Source: a virus
DNA length: 64,000 bases
Strand: one strand, 5' to 3'
Virus record (IMG/VR): IMGVR_UViG_3300005563_000033
Span: 1-64,000 of that record
Shown here: positions 1 to 7,188 of the stretch, one piece after another
Numbering within the stretch: position 1 is the first letter of the stretch
Layout of the letters: every line of letters starts with the position of its first letter
Notes under the pieces: model-generated
What the model was told of the DNA's origin: nothing
Database searches by the model: none
Seen by the model: the letters and a program-made list of their open reading frames with translations, nothing else
Program-made: the position numbers and the translations under genes

Positions 1-25
1 ATAACATGCTGAAAATCAATGCTTT

Positions 26-43
26 ATGCTAAAACTTTAGCAT
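26..43. repeat. perfect inverted repeat ATGCTAAA-AC-TTTAGCAT
   Basis: Two 8-bp arms separated by 2 bp lie just beyond the stop codon of the RusA-like gene. The centre is too short for a good RNA loop and no T-run follows on either strand, so an operator or protein-binding site is more likely than a terminator. Related ATGCT words occur nearby at 6-10, 19-23. What lies to the left is outside the window. Confidence 0.45.
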
Positions 44-80
44 GTCGAACAAAGACATGAGTGGTAATAATACTCACAAA

Positions 81-539
81 TCAGCCTACTTGGGTGGGCA
101 TAGTGGGAAAAACAGGATCACAGATGGCTATTTCTATCCAGCCGGTGGGAAAATCTACCCAGAATTTGACCGCCTCGAAGTGGGCGATCCCTTTATCTTC
201 TGACAGCATACTGTCGAAAACGGCCTTCATTAGGTTGTCTATATCTGGCTTTTGTTGGTGCAGCTTAAAATGCATGATAGCCCTCTTCTTTTTACTCCAT
301 GTTTTGGGCATAGGGATGTAGAATCGAAAGGAGCATCCTTGGGGTAAAATAGTAAAGCCCTTCTCTTTGGCTAAGGCGAGAAGGGCCAGTTTATATTCAT
401 TATATCGTTCCAATCGTTTGAGTCTCTTCAGGCCGCCAGGGAGTAACTTTTCTCTTGGGATTCTGAAAAAAACACGATCTCCTTGTGTCGCTCGGACATT
501 AGTTTGTGGCGTAATATTTAGAATTACTCTCCTTTGCAA
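81..539 (-). CDS. RusA-family Holliday junction resolvase
   Basis: A 152-aa protein with the RusA signature near the C-terminus: KPDIDNLMKAVFDSML at residues 98-111, followed by D115-K116. The acidic residues D99, D101 and D109 match the metal-binding set of the family, which cuts Holliday junctions as a dimer during phage recombination or before packaging. Length is slightly above the usual ~120 aa because of a basic N-terminal extension. It is the last gene of the minus-strand recombination operon, directly after a ribbon-helix-helix gene (1-bp junction), an exonuclease and an annealing-protein candidate. Family assignment is confident; the substrate is inferred from the family. Confidence 0.85.
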   Translation of the reverse strand: MQRRVILNITPQTNVRATQGDRVFFRIPREKLLPGGLKRLKRLERYNEYKLALLALAKEKGFTILPQGCSFRFYIPMPKTWSKKKRAIMHFKLHQQKPDIDNLMKAVFDSMLSEDKGIAHFEAVKFWVDFPTGWIEIAICDPVFPTMPTQVG

Positions 540-689
540 TTATCTTTTGCGGGTTTTTTCTTTCACCGCTTGCTGCAAAAGTAGGCAAACCATTTCAGAT
601 AATGTTCGCTTATTCTTATCGGCCAGTGCTTTTATCTGGTCAAATAATTCTTGAGACACCGTAGAACTAACTTGGGGATTTCTTGGCAT
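540..689 (-). CDS. ribbon-helix-helix (CopG/Arc-like) small protein
   Basis: A 49-aa protein starting MPRNPQVSSTVSQELFDQI. A short beta strand (residues 6-11) followed by two amphipathic helices (ELFDQIKALADKNKR and LSEMVCLLLQQAVKEK) is the classic RHH layout of dimeric DNA-binding repressors. It ends one base before the RusA-like gene begins and starts 24 bp after the YqaJ-like gene, so it is co-transcribed with recombination genes. An operon autoregulator is a reasonable guess but not shown. Confidence 0.75.
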   Translation of the reverse strand: MPRNPQVSSTVSQELFDQIKALADKNKRTLSEMVCLLLQQAVKEKTRKR

Positions 690-713
690 TATTTTACGTA
701 ATTAAAGTACTTA

Positions 714-1478
714 CTATTCTATTATCATTTCATTTTCCTCCCACCCTGCCAACAGTTCGGATAGGATGATTAGGGCTTGTTCGAGTCTCATTTTGAACTC
801 ATCCACCCATTCCTGATCTCTTGGAATCTTTACTATCTTCATTCTGAGCTTTGGATTGATGCGCCTGGGGTCATAGGAGGCGAAATAGCAGTAGTTCTTC
901 CCGGTGACTTCCATGTTCATTTGACATTGACAATACTCCGGGAAATGGCTCTCCTTGAACTCCTGGATGGTTTTTAGGAATAGCCGCTGGGTATGAATAT
1001 CGGTATTAAAGGGGCATTTGATCTCTAAAATGGCATCCTCATTCAAAACCTCTCCATCAGGGGACCCGCCAGCAAATTCCCCATATTCAATAAACTTTGG
1101 GCATACATTACCATGATATAGTAATTGCTTGCCAGTAACCCTAACAAATTCATCGGCTGCTAAAAATTCATGGTCTCTGCCCCATTTTAACTGTTTTGCT
1201 TCCCCAAATCCAAGAAAATCAGGGTCTTCAGACACGGTTGTTATCTCTGTTAATTTGGTTCTGATGTAGGTTATGGCTCCATCTCCAAAAAGGGTTTCTA
1301 TTGTCGTCCTTCTATCCAATAAACCACCACGCGGCCCCTTTGGACGTGCCTCAAGCTCGTCTTCGGTCATATCCCGCTTGCCTTTTATGAATATTTTATG
1401 GATTTCCGAGGCGGTGAACCGGCCACGGCGACATTTTAACCATAATTCCTCCTCTTGTGTGAAATAATTACTGCTCAT
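714..1478 (-). CDS. YqaJ-family viral recombinase / alkaline exonuclease
   Basis: A 254-aa nuclease of the lambda-exonuclease/YqaJ type (PD-(D/E)xK fold). Visible motifs: W13 and the RRGRFTASE segment (18-25), WGRDHE (99-104), SPDGEV with D141, the catalytic ExK pair E152/K154 in AILEIKCP, and Q186 in YCQCQMNME. Such enzymes resect dsDNA ends to give 3' tails for a partner annealing protein. That partner is probably the gene just upstream, whose 3' end overlaps this start by 11 bp, implying translational coupling. Usual size for the family is 200-320 aa. Confidence 0.87.
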   Translation of the reverse strand: MSSNYFTQEEELWLKCRRGRFTASEIHKIFIKGKRDMTEDELEARPKGPRGGLLDRRTTIETLFGDGAITYIRTKLTEITTVSEDPDFLGFGEAKQLKWGRDHEFLAADEFVRVTGKQLLYHGNVCPKFIEYGEFAGGSPDGEVLNEDAILEIKCPFNTDIHTQRLFLKTIQEFKESHFPEYCQCQMNMEVTGKNYCYFASYDPRRINPKLRMKIVKIPRDQEWVDEFKMRLEQALIILSELLAGWEENEMIIE

Positions 1479-2103
1479 TGGTGATCTCCTTTTTCTTTTT
1501 AGCTAAAAATTGCTTGCTAATGGCAGAAGCGTGGTCCAGAAACTGCCTATCTTGGTGAAATTTCTTGTTTTTACCATATATTTCAGTCAATTCTTTCTGA
1601 TTTTTGGCTGTAAGAAGCTCATCCAAAGCTAAGTCCCGCTCTTTCTCAAAGGCCATATCGATAGTGGGTACATGCTCCCCTTTATCTAGCCGTCCATTAA
1701 GGTGCCGCCCGAATTGTTTGCCCAACTTCTTAGATGCGTTGGCGATACAAAGAGATAAAACCGTTCCTGCGAAGTCCATATTCTCATCTTTGCTACTAAT
1801 TGGGAATGTGACGGCTCCGCTAACCTTCTTTTTAAAGGTCAAGGATTCGCCTTGGACGCCCTCATGAAAAGCCACATACAGAGATAGGGAGCCTGAAGCA
1901 AACCATACATTACCGGTACGATCCAGGCTAAAAACAAAATCATCGGTGCCCCATTCATTAAATGTATCCAGCTTCTCTTCAATTATCCCGATGGGGATAT
2001 AGGCCCCTTCTTTCTTTTCTTCGTCCAAATACCGTATTTCGGACTCATTACATGGCTTAGCCAGCCACGCCCTAAGCTCATCAATTGTTTGAATTTCAAC
2101 CAT
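1468..2103 (-). CDS. putative single-strand annealing protein (Rad52/ERF/Sak-like)
   Basis: A 211-aa protein immediately upstream of the YqaJ-like exonuclease. The body (about residues 40-135) has alternating strands, a Ser/Gly-rich segment and a helix KKLGKQFGRHLNGR that resembles the conserved helix of Rad52/ERF-type annealing proteins. The basic C-terminal tail (KKKKE) also fits. The ATG at 2103 is preferred over an in-frame TTG at 2121, because the six intervening codons are the T-rich end of a structured leader. Assignment depends heavily on gene context (exonuclease-SSAP pairing); a different ssDNA-binding fold is possible. Confidence 0.55.
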   Translation of the reverse strand: MVEIQTIDELRAWLAKPCNESEIRYLDEEKKEGAYIPIGIIEEKLDTFNEWGTDDFVFSLDRTGNVWFASGSLSLYVAFHEGVQGESLTFKKKVSGAVTFPISSKDENMDFAGTVLSLCIANASKKLGKQFGRHLNGRLDKGEHVPTIDMAFEKERDLALDELLTAKNQKELTEIYGKNKKFHQDRQFLDHASAISKQFLAKKKKEITNEQ

Positions 2104-2208
2104 AAAAATAAAAAAGCCCAAGAAGTCCGGGTAGTAGTGGCCTGCATTTCTGCCAGCCGACCGGACCGCTTGAGCGGTAATTTTTTTAATCCACTACCGA
2201 CTACTACC
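2104..2208 (-). promoter_or_regulatory. structured mRNA leader with competing inverted repeats before the annealing-protein gene
   Basis: Read on the minus strand, two similar 5' arms (2208-2201, GGTAGTAG; 2198-2191, GGTAGTGG) can each pair with one 3' arm at 2140-2130 (CCACTACTACC). Between them is a perfect small hairpin (2165-2178, ACCGCT/AGCGGT). The leader ends in a run of T with one A directly before the ATG at 2103. Mutually exclusive pairings plus a T-run look like an attenuator; the final stem beside the T-run is only 3 bp, so a classical terminator is not proven. Confidence 0.45.
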
Positions 2209-2237
2209 TCGATAATGTGTAAGTACTAAGATACGAA

Positions 2238-2534
2238 TTATTTTTCAGTATGTGGAATATCTTCGACTAGGGCGGCAGCTTTAGGGGCAACCAGTTCTTT
2301 AGGTAGGGATTGCATCAATCTTTCACCCAGCCTGGAAGCGGATTCTGTTACGGAGTCCCGGATCAGAGCTAAAAATTCATGAGCCTTGTCTTGGTTGATA
2401 TTGAAGGAGAAGGCTTCGTTTTGCTTATTGGCAAACTCTATCTTTCCCAGATACTTGCCTTTATATTCTCCCCACTCTTCGTACCTGATATTGATGGATT
2501 TAAGCCTCCATTCGGCATCATTTAAAATTTCCAT
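2238..2534 (-). CDS. conserved phage protein of unknown function (98 aa)
   Basis: A small soluble protein with an N-terminal beta-rich part containing RLKSINIRYEEWGEYKGKY and a helical C-terminal half (HEFLALIRDSVTESASRLGERL). No catalytic motif or cysteine cluster is visible. It lies upstream of the annealing-protein/exonuclease genes, separated by the structured leader. I have the impression that proteins of this type occur beside recombination genes in Bacteroidetes phages, but I cannot name a family. Confidence 0.6.
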   Translation of the reverse strand: MEILNDAEWRLKSINIRYEEWGEYKGKYLGKIEFANKQNEAFSFNINQDKAHEFLALIRDSVTESASRLGERLMQSLPKELVAPKAAALVEDIPHTEK

Positions 2535-2537
2535 TTT

Positions 2538-2657
2538 TTATTTATTTAGTCTTTTTAGCTGTATTTCTGTGATGATGGCTGATCCTGAAGCATTTGCAAG
2601 GATTTTGGATATGCTGGAACATCTGCATTTCCAGTTTTGCCAGGGGATTGTGTTCAT
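2538..2657 (-). CDS. possible 39-aa protein, translationally coupled
   Basis: A short reading frame starting MNTIPWQNWKCRCSSISKIL and ending RLNK. Its ATG overlaps the TGA of the upstream 114-aa gene (ATGA) and its stop lies a few bases before the next gene, so it fills the otherwise empty gap exactly. This spacing is the main support; no family is recognised. Confidence 0.4.
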   Translation of the reverse strand: MNTIPWQNWKCRCSSISKILANASGSAIITEIQLKRLNK

Positions 2658-2998
2658 TTTTCGGTTGTGGGTTCAGGTGATTCTTTCATTTCTTCCATGT
2701 ATTTTTCCCATCCTAACCTACGTGCAGCTAATATATGGTTGCAACAAAACTGCATCATTGCGCCGGTTGCTTCGTTGTCAACGGCTTCGTTCATGTGTTT
2801 TTGCATCGACTTGCAGTCGTCGCTTTCGTTGAATTGAATGCCTGTGATATTGGGAGACTCTTTCCACCTTACATCCGCATCAGGATGTAAGTCCCACCAT
2901 TCCATTCCAGCGATAACCATTTTACGGCAGGCGTCCTCATAGCCGCCGCCAAAGCCGGATATTTCCCGGCTGTTTTCGTTGTAAGTGTATTTATTCAT
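2654..2998 (-). CDS. hypothetical protein (114 aa)
   Basis: Soluble 114-aa protein. The first third contains GFGGGYEDACRKMVIAGMEWWDLHPDAD, followed by an acidic middle and a helical segment (ATGAMMQFCCNHILAARRLGWEKYMEEM). It has no recognisable motif, signal or membrane segment. It sits in the early minus-strand operon with 4 bp to the upstream gene. Confidence 0.6.
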   Translation of the reverse strand: MNKYTYNENSREISGFGGGYEDACRKMVIAGMEWWDLHPDADVRWKESPNITGIQFNESDDCKSMQKHMNEAVDNEATGAMMQFCCNHILAARRLGWEKYMEEMKESPEPTTEK

Positions 2999-3002
2999 AA
3001 CG

Positions 3003-3239
3003 TTATTGTTTTTTAATTAGTTGTGAGTGTTTTTCTGTGCAAGTGGGGCAGATTATTTCAAGACGGGCCGGGGATGTCCAGCCTTCATCTATAAGCATTT
3101 GCGCGACCTGTTCCTTGGTTCCGAATCGCTTTCCAACACAACCACACTTTTTACAATAGGTGCTATACACGGCTGCCAGGGAATCTAATACTGAATAGTA
3201 TTCGGCTTCTGCATCCCATGTATCTTCTTTTAGTGTCAT
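3003..3239 (-). CDS. small zinc-ribbon protein (78 aa)
   Basis: Two CxxC pairs frame the protein: CKKCGC (about 29-34) and CPTC (about 65-68), the usual arrangement for a structural zinc ribbon. Between them is the helix RFGTKEQVAQMLIDEGW. Such small zinc-binding early phage proteins often bind nucleic acid or host factors, but the role here is unknown. Confidence 0.6.
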   Translation of the reverse strand: MTLKEDTWDAEAEYYSVLDSLAAVYSTYCKKCGCVGKRFGTKEQVAQMLIDEGWTSPARLEIICPTCTEKHSQLIKKQ

Positions 3240-3243
3240 AGCT

Positions 3244-3468
3244 TTACAATTGATTAAACTCTTCTTCGAGTTTGTTTAAAGAGTGTTCTGTGGCGTGCAT
3301 GAATTCATGAATGAGGCGTTCGGATAGGCCATACTTTCGCCCGGCATAACTGATTTCTACTGACTTATCCTTTGCGTTCGTGGCGTCATGCAGCATATTA
3401 AAAATGCCGGTATGGTTATTTATTGCCTTCTGTAGCTTCTCTGCTTCTTTATATTGATCTGGTGTCAT
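3244..3468 (-). CDS. hypothetical helical protein (74 aa)
   Basis: Mostly charged and helical, with an HEFMHATEHSLNKLEEEF helix at the C-terminus. No family recognised. It is 3 bp from the next gene of the operon, and its start (MTPDQYKEAEKL) is one of several in this block beginning MTP or MTx. Confidence 0.55.
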   Translation of the reverse strand: MTPDQYKEAEKLQKAINNHTGIFNMLHDATNAKDKSVEISYAGRKYGLSERLIHEFMHATEHSLNKLEEEFNQL

Positions 3469-3471
3469 AGT

Positions 3472-3687
3472 TTATAATGAGTTAAGTAGTTCTTGTTTGG
3501 TGGGGCAAATTCTATCTTCATCGACATATTTACCGCCAGACACCTTGTATTCTATCTTGGTATAAGACTCTGCGGCCCCGCAATCAGTCACCCTTCCAAT
3601 TACTTCAATGATTGTACTTTCTTGAACCGCATTGCTTTCAATGAAAAAATGCCGATCGCCTATTTCATATTTTGTCTCTATTGTCAC
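3472..3687 (-). CDS. hypothetical protein (71 aa)
   Basis: Beta-rich small protein: KYEIGDRHFFIESNAVQES then IIEVIGRVTDCGAAESYTKIEYKV. The short alternating strands suggest a small barrel. No known motif is recognised. Confidence 0.55.
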   Translation of the reverse strand: MTIETKYEIGDRHFFIESNAVQESTIIEVIGRVTDCGAAESYTKIEYKVSGGKYVDEDRICPTKQELLNSL

Positions 3688-3699
3688 TGTTATTTAGTT

Positions 3700-4020
3700 T
3701 TAGATGTGATGGGTTTGATTTTTAAAGAGTTGTAAGAGTTCGGTGGTGGTGTATTCTTTGTTTTCTGCGTCTGGATGTAACATGAGATAATTGCCGGTAA
3801 GCCTCCAAATAACAGGGTTTACTAGATAAGGAGAATTAGACCAAGCAGCTAATTTTATCCACTCTCCAAATAATATTGCCTCTTGTTCCGCCCATTCATC
3901 CATTGCAGTTTCAGGGTCTTGGGAATGTTGTGGGCATGAAACATTGTATACCTTTCCTCCGTCTTTTGCTGGCCAGCATCTACAAGTAATATATTTATCT
4001 AGTATCTCCTGCTTTGTCAT
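3700..4020 (-). CDS. hypothetical protein with N-terminal Cys/His cluster (106 aa)
   Basis: N-terminal CRCWPA and VSCPQHSQD (residues about 13-35) could hold a metal ion. The rest is rich in Trp and acidic residues. It overlaps the upstream 67-aa gene by 26 bp, which is typical of the coupled small genes of this operon. Function unknown. Confidence 0.55.
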   Translation of the reverse strand: MTKQEILDKYITCRCWPAKDGGKVYNVSCPQHSQDPETAMDEWAEQEAILFGEWIKLAAWSNSPYLVNPVIWRLTGNYLMLHPDAENKEYTTTELLQLFKNQTHHI

Positions 4021-4198
4021 CGCTTACTGGTTGGGTTAGTGAAAGGAATTTTTCTTTAGCCAGGGCAAATACCGACCTGTGTTCACTTATGATTTTAAAA
4101 TCTTTTGAACGAATAGGAAATTTGGCAAGATTAACGTCGCAGTGAACTATGTTTTCATCTAACCATTTGAGGTATTGTTCTGTAGCTTCTGGTGTCAT
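3995..4198 (-). CDS. hypothetical protein (67 aa)
   Basis: Small helical protein starting MTPEATEQYLKWLDENIVHC. Its 3' end overlaps the next gene by 26 bp. No motif recognised. Confidence 0.5.
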   Translation of the reverse strand: MTPEATEQYLKWLDENIVHCDVNLAKFPIRSKDFKIISEHRSVFALAKEKFLSLTQPVSDDKAGDTR

Positions 4199-4209
4199 AG
4201 TTGTATGCC

Positions 4210-4374
4210 TTAGCTGTTTTTTTGAAAGTAAGATTTAGGTACAATATCTTTTGGTTGTAGTTCGTAGTAAGGATTTTCATTCATCCACTTAGCCATCTTT
4301 GGATTCTCACAGATATAATATAATCCTGATAAGGTATGTAGTACTATATCTCCTTTATTGATCTTGTTTTCCAT
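4210..4374 (-). CDS. hypothetical protein (54 aa)
   Basis: A 54-codon frame starting MENKINKGDIVLHTLSGLYY. The first 20 residues look like the first strands of a small SH3-like barrel. It overlaps the 3' end of the upstream 149-aa gene by 20 bp and fills the gap before the next gene exactly. Support is position and protein-like composition; no homologue is known to me. Confidence 0.5.
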   Translation of the reverse strand: MENKINKGDIVLHTLSGLYYICENPKMAKWMNENPYYELQPKDIVPKSYFQKNS

Positions 4375-4804
4375 CCATTAGCTTTTTTCGCTTCTCGTTA
4401 ATTGTGCCCAGTAGTCTGGCGGGAAAGGTTGGGTTGTCTGTTTTCCATTGTTCTAGTTCTTCCAAGGATTGGCAGTTATCTATGTCCGCTTCCATTTGTT
4501 CAATCTTTTTATAGTCAATGGCTGCTGGAACGGACTGAGCTTGCCAATTGGGTTTATCAATTGTTCCCCCCATTGCTAATGGAACAAATTGTTTTTCTTC
4601 TTGGTACAAATGCGGATGAGATTTTTTATGCCATTCGTCCGCTATTTTTTCCAATTCTGACAATGCTCCTTCGGGAGTAAAGATAGTATAGCTTCCATCT
4701 TGTTCTCTTCTTGGTTCATCAAGAGACGCTTCAAAACCCACCCTATCCGTTAAATACGGCCCTATACTGTAGGTCTTTTGGTATGTTACTTTTTCTATTT
4801 TCAT
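4355..4804 (-). CDS. hypothetical phage protein (149 aa)
   Basis: N-terminal half begins MKIEKVTYQKTYSIGPYLTDRVGFEASL, a beta-rich start I associate with small phage proteins of unknown role. A helix follows (LSELEKIADEWHKKSHPHLY). The C-terminal part (about residues 90-149) is helical and charged. It overlaps the upstream gene by 4 bp. No enzymatic motif. Confidence 0.55.
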   Translation of the reverse strand: MKIEKVTYQKTYSIGPYLTDRVGFEASLDEPRREQDGSYTIFTPEGALSELEKIADEWHKKSHPHLYQEEKQFVPLAMGGTIDKPNWQAQSVPAAIDYKKIEQMEADIDNCQSLEELEQWKTDNPTFPARLLGTINEKRKKLMDGKQDQ

Positions 4805-5154
4805 GGATTATTTCTTTTGGCAGCAGCTATTTTATTTCCAGCCCACATTGCGAACCCAGTCCAATCTTCTTGTATTTTTATGGAAACCTTTCGTATGAAT
4901 TTTTTGCCTTTAATATCCCAACCGCAATGGTTTACATATTCCTGAAGGATAGCTACTACATCTTCTGTCTTTTTGATGCCCTTCTTTGCAAGGAATGAGA
5001 TAACGCCACCAGCCGGATTCCCATTATTGCCACGTCCGCCTTCCCAAGGCAGTGATCTATTCCGCGTTCTGGGTATCCCATATCCACGACCAATATACTC
5101 CCCGGTATAAAAGTCAAAGTCTCCGTTGATTAGACCGTCTGCGATCTCTCCCAT
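4801..5154 (-). CDS. hypothetical phage protein (117 aa)
   Basis: Begins MGEIADGLINGDFDFYTGEY, then a Gly/Asn-rich loop (about 30-50), then a helical middle containing GIKKTEDVVAILQEYVNHCG that resembles a short DNA-binding or interaction helix pair. Starts of the MGEIADxxxxG kind are common in phage and prophage proteins of unknown function. ATGA overlap with the next gene. Confidence 0.55.
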   Translation of the reverse strand: MGEIADGLINGDFDFYTGEYIGRGYGIPRTRNRSLPWEGGRGNNGNPAGGVISFLAKKGIKKTEDVVAILQEYVNHCGWDIKGKKFIRKVSIKIQEDWTGFAMWAGNKIAAAKRNNP

Positions 5155-5212
5155 ATAATTAATTTTTTATTGATAAGTATTGTCTTTCCTGTATCAGTCA
5201 TGGGGTTTTGTT

Positions 5213-5452
5213 TTATTCGTCAATGTGGTCTTTTCGCCACTGTTTATACGCTTCTCTTGACATACCCATGCCGGTTATGATAACTTTAGCTTCAATCGTA
5301 TCATCATCGAGGTGTATGTCAACATACTTTAAAATGTCTAGAACTTCATCCAAGGACTCGCAAATAGTCTCATCCCATTCCAAAGGCATATTTACTATTT
5401 CTACTTTGTAATAAGTATAGAGCGTTGCTTCATGACCTATAGGGTGGTTCAT
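5213..5452 (-). CDS. hypothetical protein (79 aa)
   Basis: Small acidic protein with ESLDEVLDILKYVDIHLDDD in the middle and a C-terminal VIITGMGMSREAYKQWRKD. It begins 3 bp upstream of the stop codon region of no other gene and directly follows the 50-aa gene. A 58-bp spacer separates it from the next gene downstream. Function unknown. Confidence 0.5.
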   Translation of the reverse strand: MNHPIGHEATLYTYYKVEIVNMPLEWDETICESLDEVLDILKYVDIHLDDDTIEAKVIITGMGMSREAYKQWRKDHIDE

Positions 5453-5605
5453 TTATACTTCTGATTGATCTACCGGTAATTTAAAAATACTTTTTTCGGC
5501 TTTTATGATTAACCCATCACACCACGCTTTCAAGATGGCAATATCTTCCACATCTTTCACTAGCAAGGAAAGTAAATTATTGTCGTACTTTATATGCACC
5601 TCCAT
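5453..5605 (-). CDS. hypothetical protein (50 aa)
   Basis: A 50-codon frame starting MEVHIKYDNNLLSLLVKDVE and ending DQSEV. Its stop codon abuts the start codon of the 79-aa gene, and it fills the gap between two genes of the same operon. A helix LKAWCDGLIIKAEKS is visible. No family. Confidence 0.5.
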   Translation of the reverse strand: MEVHIKYDNNLLSLLVKDVEDIAILKAWCDGLIIKAEKSIFKLPVDQSEV

Positions 5606-5614
5606 ATTGAATAC

Positions 5615-5893
5615 TTATTTAGTGTTAGGATATTTTTTACCGCAGAACGGGCAGTAAGTCATAAAGACCTTCTGAGTATATTGAGAGCGCCTTGTAGCGC
5701 GTGAACCGTCTTTTTTCTTTCCGTAATACTCTATCGTAAATGGCAGGCCAATTGCATTTTTAATTGGTGGGCCCCATAACATCGCCTCATTATCAAATCC
5801 TATATGTTCGAAAGAATACACTTTGTTGTGATTCATCTCACCCTTCATCTTGTCAGTCATTTTCTGGGTGACATCCTTTAAACAATTACACAT
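5615..5893 (-). CDS. zinc-finger-like hypothetical protein (92 aa)
   Basis: C-terminal CPFCGKKYP (about 82-90), together with the N-terminal CNC, suggests zinc binding. The middle is beta-rich and basic. C-terminal CPFCGxxY tails are common in small phage proteins. Role unknown. Confidence 0.6.
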   Translation of the reverse strand: MCNCLKDVTQKMTDKMKGEMNHNKVYSFEHIGFDNEAMLWGPPIKNAIGLPFTIEYYGKKKDGSRATRRSQYTQKVFMTYCPFCGKKYPNTK

Positions 5894-5921
5894 AGCTATT
5901 TATAGTTATTAAGTGAGGGGG

Positions 5922-6248
5922 TTAGTATTTATCTATCATTTCGGTTGGAAATGGCGGCTGTCTGTATTTTGGATTATTCTCTCGTTCATAAATAGCCCAA
6001 TCCATTCCAAGACCAATGGGATTATTTACGTCAAATACTGTGGTAAAACTTCCGTTCGACTTCCATTTAATCCCTTTTGAGTTTAAGTACTCTCTAAACT
6101 TATCTGAATTAAGCGGTGCTTCGTAGCTTGGGTATAGGGCGTCTACGGCGGCAATTTCAAAGAACCCACTAATTGTCTGGCCCGTTTTCTTGACTTTTTT
6201 CCGCACCTTACCCAAAAGATCGCTGTCTACTTTGATGTTTTCTTTCAT
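5922..6248 (-). CDS. possible ribbon-helix-helix protein with C-terminal extension (108 aa)
   Basis: The N-terminus (KVDSDLLGKVRKKVKKTGQT then ISGFFEIAAVDAL) has the strand-helix-turn-helix pattern of RHH repressors, followed by a 60-aa extension with aromatic and proline-rich segments. It is the first gene downstream of a -7-like promoter box (6282-6289) and may be an early regulator. The RHH call is by pattern only. Confidence 0.5.
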   Translation of the reverse strand: MKENIKVDSDLLGKVRKKVKKTGQTISGFFEIAAVDALYPSYEAPLNSDKFREYLNSKGIKWKSNGSFTTVFDVNNPIGLGMDWAIYERENNPKYRQPPFPTEMIDKY

Positions 6249-6281
6249 GCCACTAAAGTAGTAAAAAGTATTCTATACTTC

Positions 6282-6289
6282 CAAATATA
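6282..6289 (-). promoter_or_regulatory. putative Bacteroidetes-type -7 promoter box (TATATTTG on the minus strand)
   Basis: The box matches TAnnTTTG exactly and lies 33 bp upstream of the start at 6248, in the only sizeable spacer of this operon. A clear -33 TTG is not visible at ideal spacing. It would drive the minus-strand early genes down to the recombination set. Confidence 0.5.
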
Positions 6290-6330
6290 TTTTCAGTCAG
6301 CTATAAAATTCACCAGAAACCATGATAAAT

Positions 6331-6365
6331 AAAAAAGAGCCCCGGTAAGATTCCCAGACAGGCTC
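6331..6365 (-). terminator. intrinsic terminator after the 209-aa gene
   Basis: On the minus strand, GAGCC (6365-6361) pairs with GGCTC (6341-6337) and is followed by TTTTTT (6336-6331). It lies 31 bp beyond the stop codon of the 209-aa gene and separates it from the operon whose promoter is just downstream. Confidence 0.65.
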
Positions 6366-6395
6366 CTTTATCGACAGAAATTTATCAGAAAACTG

Positions 6396-7025
6396 TCAAC
6401 TATTTTCTACTGGGACAACTTTACTGGATTCCAGGTAGGCTATTTTGTCGTTATACTCCCCTATGCGTTTCTTGCACTTAGCATATCCTTCGGTCTCTTC
6501 CTTGAATTGCAGCATTTCGCTTTCACTTGAATCTCGCCACTTTCTGTATTTGGCTATCTCCTTGTCAATTACTGCATTTACCTCATAGGAAATATCGTAC
6601 AGTATTTCACTCCACTCCATTTCTTTTTGCAGTTCGGCTATTTTCTTAGCCGTCCGCTCCTTGTGTTTGGCAAGATGATGCGCGTCAAGGGCAGCCAAAT
6701 TTTGTAAATAAAGTTTTGCGAAAAGGATTGCTTCCGACTCGTAGTCGGTAGAGCTTATAACCCGACCGGCATACTTATAACACTTTTCGAAGATGCTCGG
6801 AAGATTATTAAATGCATCCTGAAAGTCGTCGATTTCATTAGGTTCGCCGGAATAATATAGCCGGGCCTTAAGCTCTCCTTCTTTGATAATCTGATTGTTT
6901 TCGAAAAGGCCCATAGAGAAAGACAGGGATTTTTCATTCCCCAATAAATTGAATTGCCCCACTTGGCATTGAATTACGCGAAGTTCCATGATTGATAAAT
7001 TTTTTGATGAGCTTACAAGATACAC
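6396..7025 (-). CDS. hypothetical protein with coiled coil (up to 209 aa)
   Basis: N-terminal half looks beta-rich (VIQCQVGQFNLLGNEKSLSF). The C-terminal half is a long charged helix region from about residue 110 onward, containing KERTAKKIAELQKEMEW, consistent with a coiled coil. The internal ATG at 6989 (MELRVIQ...), after an A/T-rich leader, may be the true start, giving 197 aa. It is a one-gene unit followed by a terminator and preceded by an operator-like repeat array. Function unknown. Confidence 0.6.
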   Translation of the reverse strand: MYLVSSSKNLSIMELRVIQCQVGQFNLLGNEKSLSFSMGLFENNQIIKEGELKARLYYSGEPNEIDDFQDAFNNLPSIFEKCYKYAGRVISSTDYESEAILFAKLYLQNLAALDAHHLAKHKERTAKKIAELQKEMEWSEILYDISYEVNAVIDKEIAKYRKWRDSSESEMLQFKEETEGYAKCKKRIGEYNDKIAYLESSKVVPVENS

Positions 7026-7094
7026 TACACATAGTCATGTATCCAAGAAAAATTCCCACGAAATAACAATTTTACCCACTTAGGTGATGAAACC

Positions 7095-7116
7095 ATGTCT
7101 CCGACATCCATGTCGG
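7095..7116. promoter_or_regulatory. overlapping inverted repeats, operator-like
   Basis: Three alternating arms ATGTC (7095-7099), GACAT (7103-7107) and ATGTC (7110-7114) create two overlapping dyads. The second is a perfect CCGACAT-cc-ATGTCGG. Two-base and three-base centres favour protein binding over RNA hairpins. The array lies 70 bp upstream of the 209-aa gene. Confidence 0.4.
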
Positions 7117-7188
7117 TAACATACCCTAACTCATTGAAAACACCGGGAATTACACACCCAATAAAAGAGGATTATTGCTATTTAGGGC

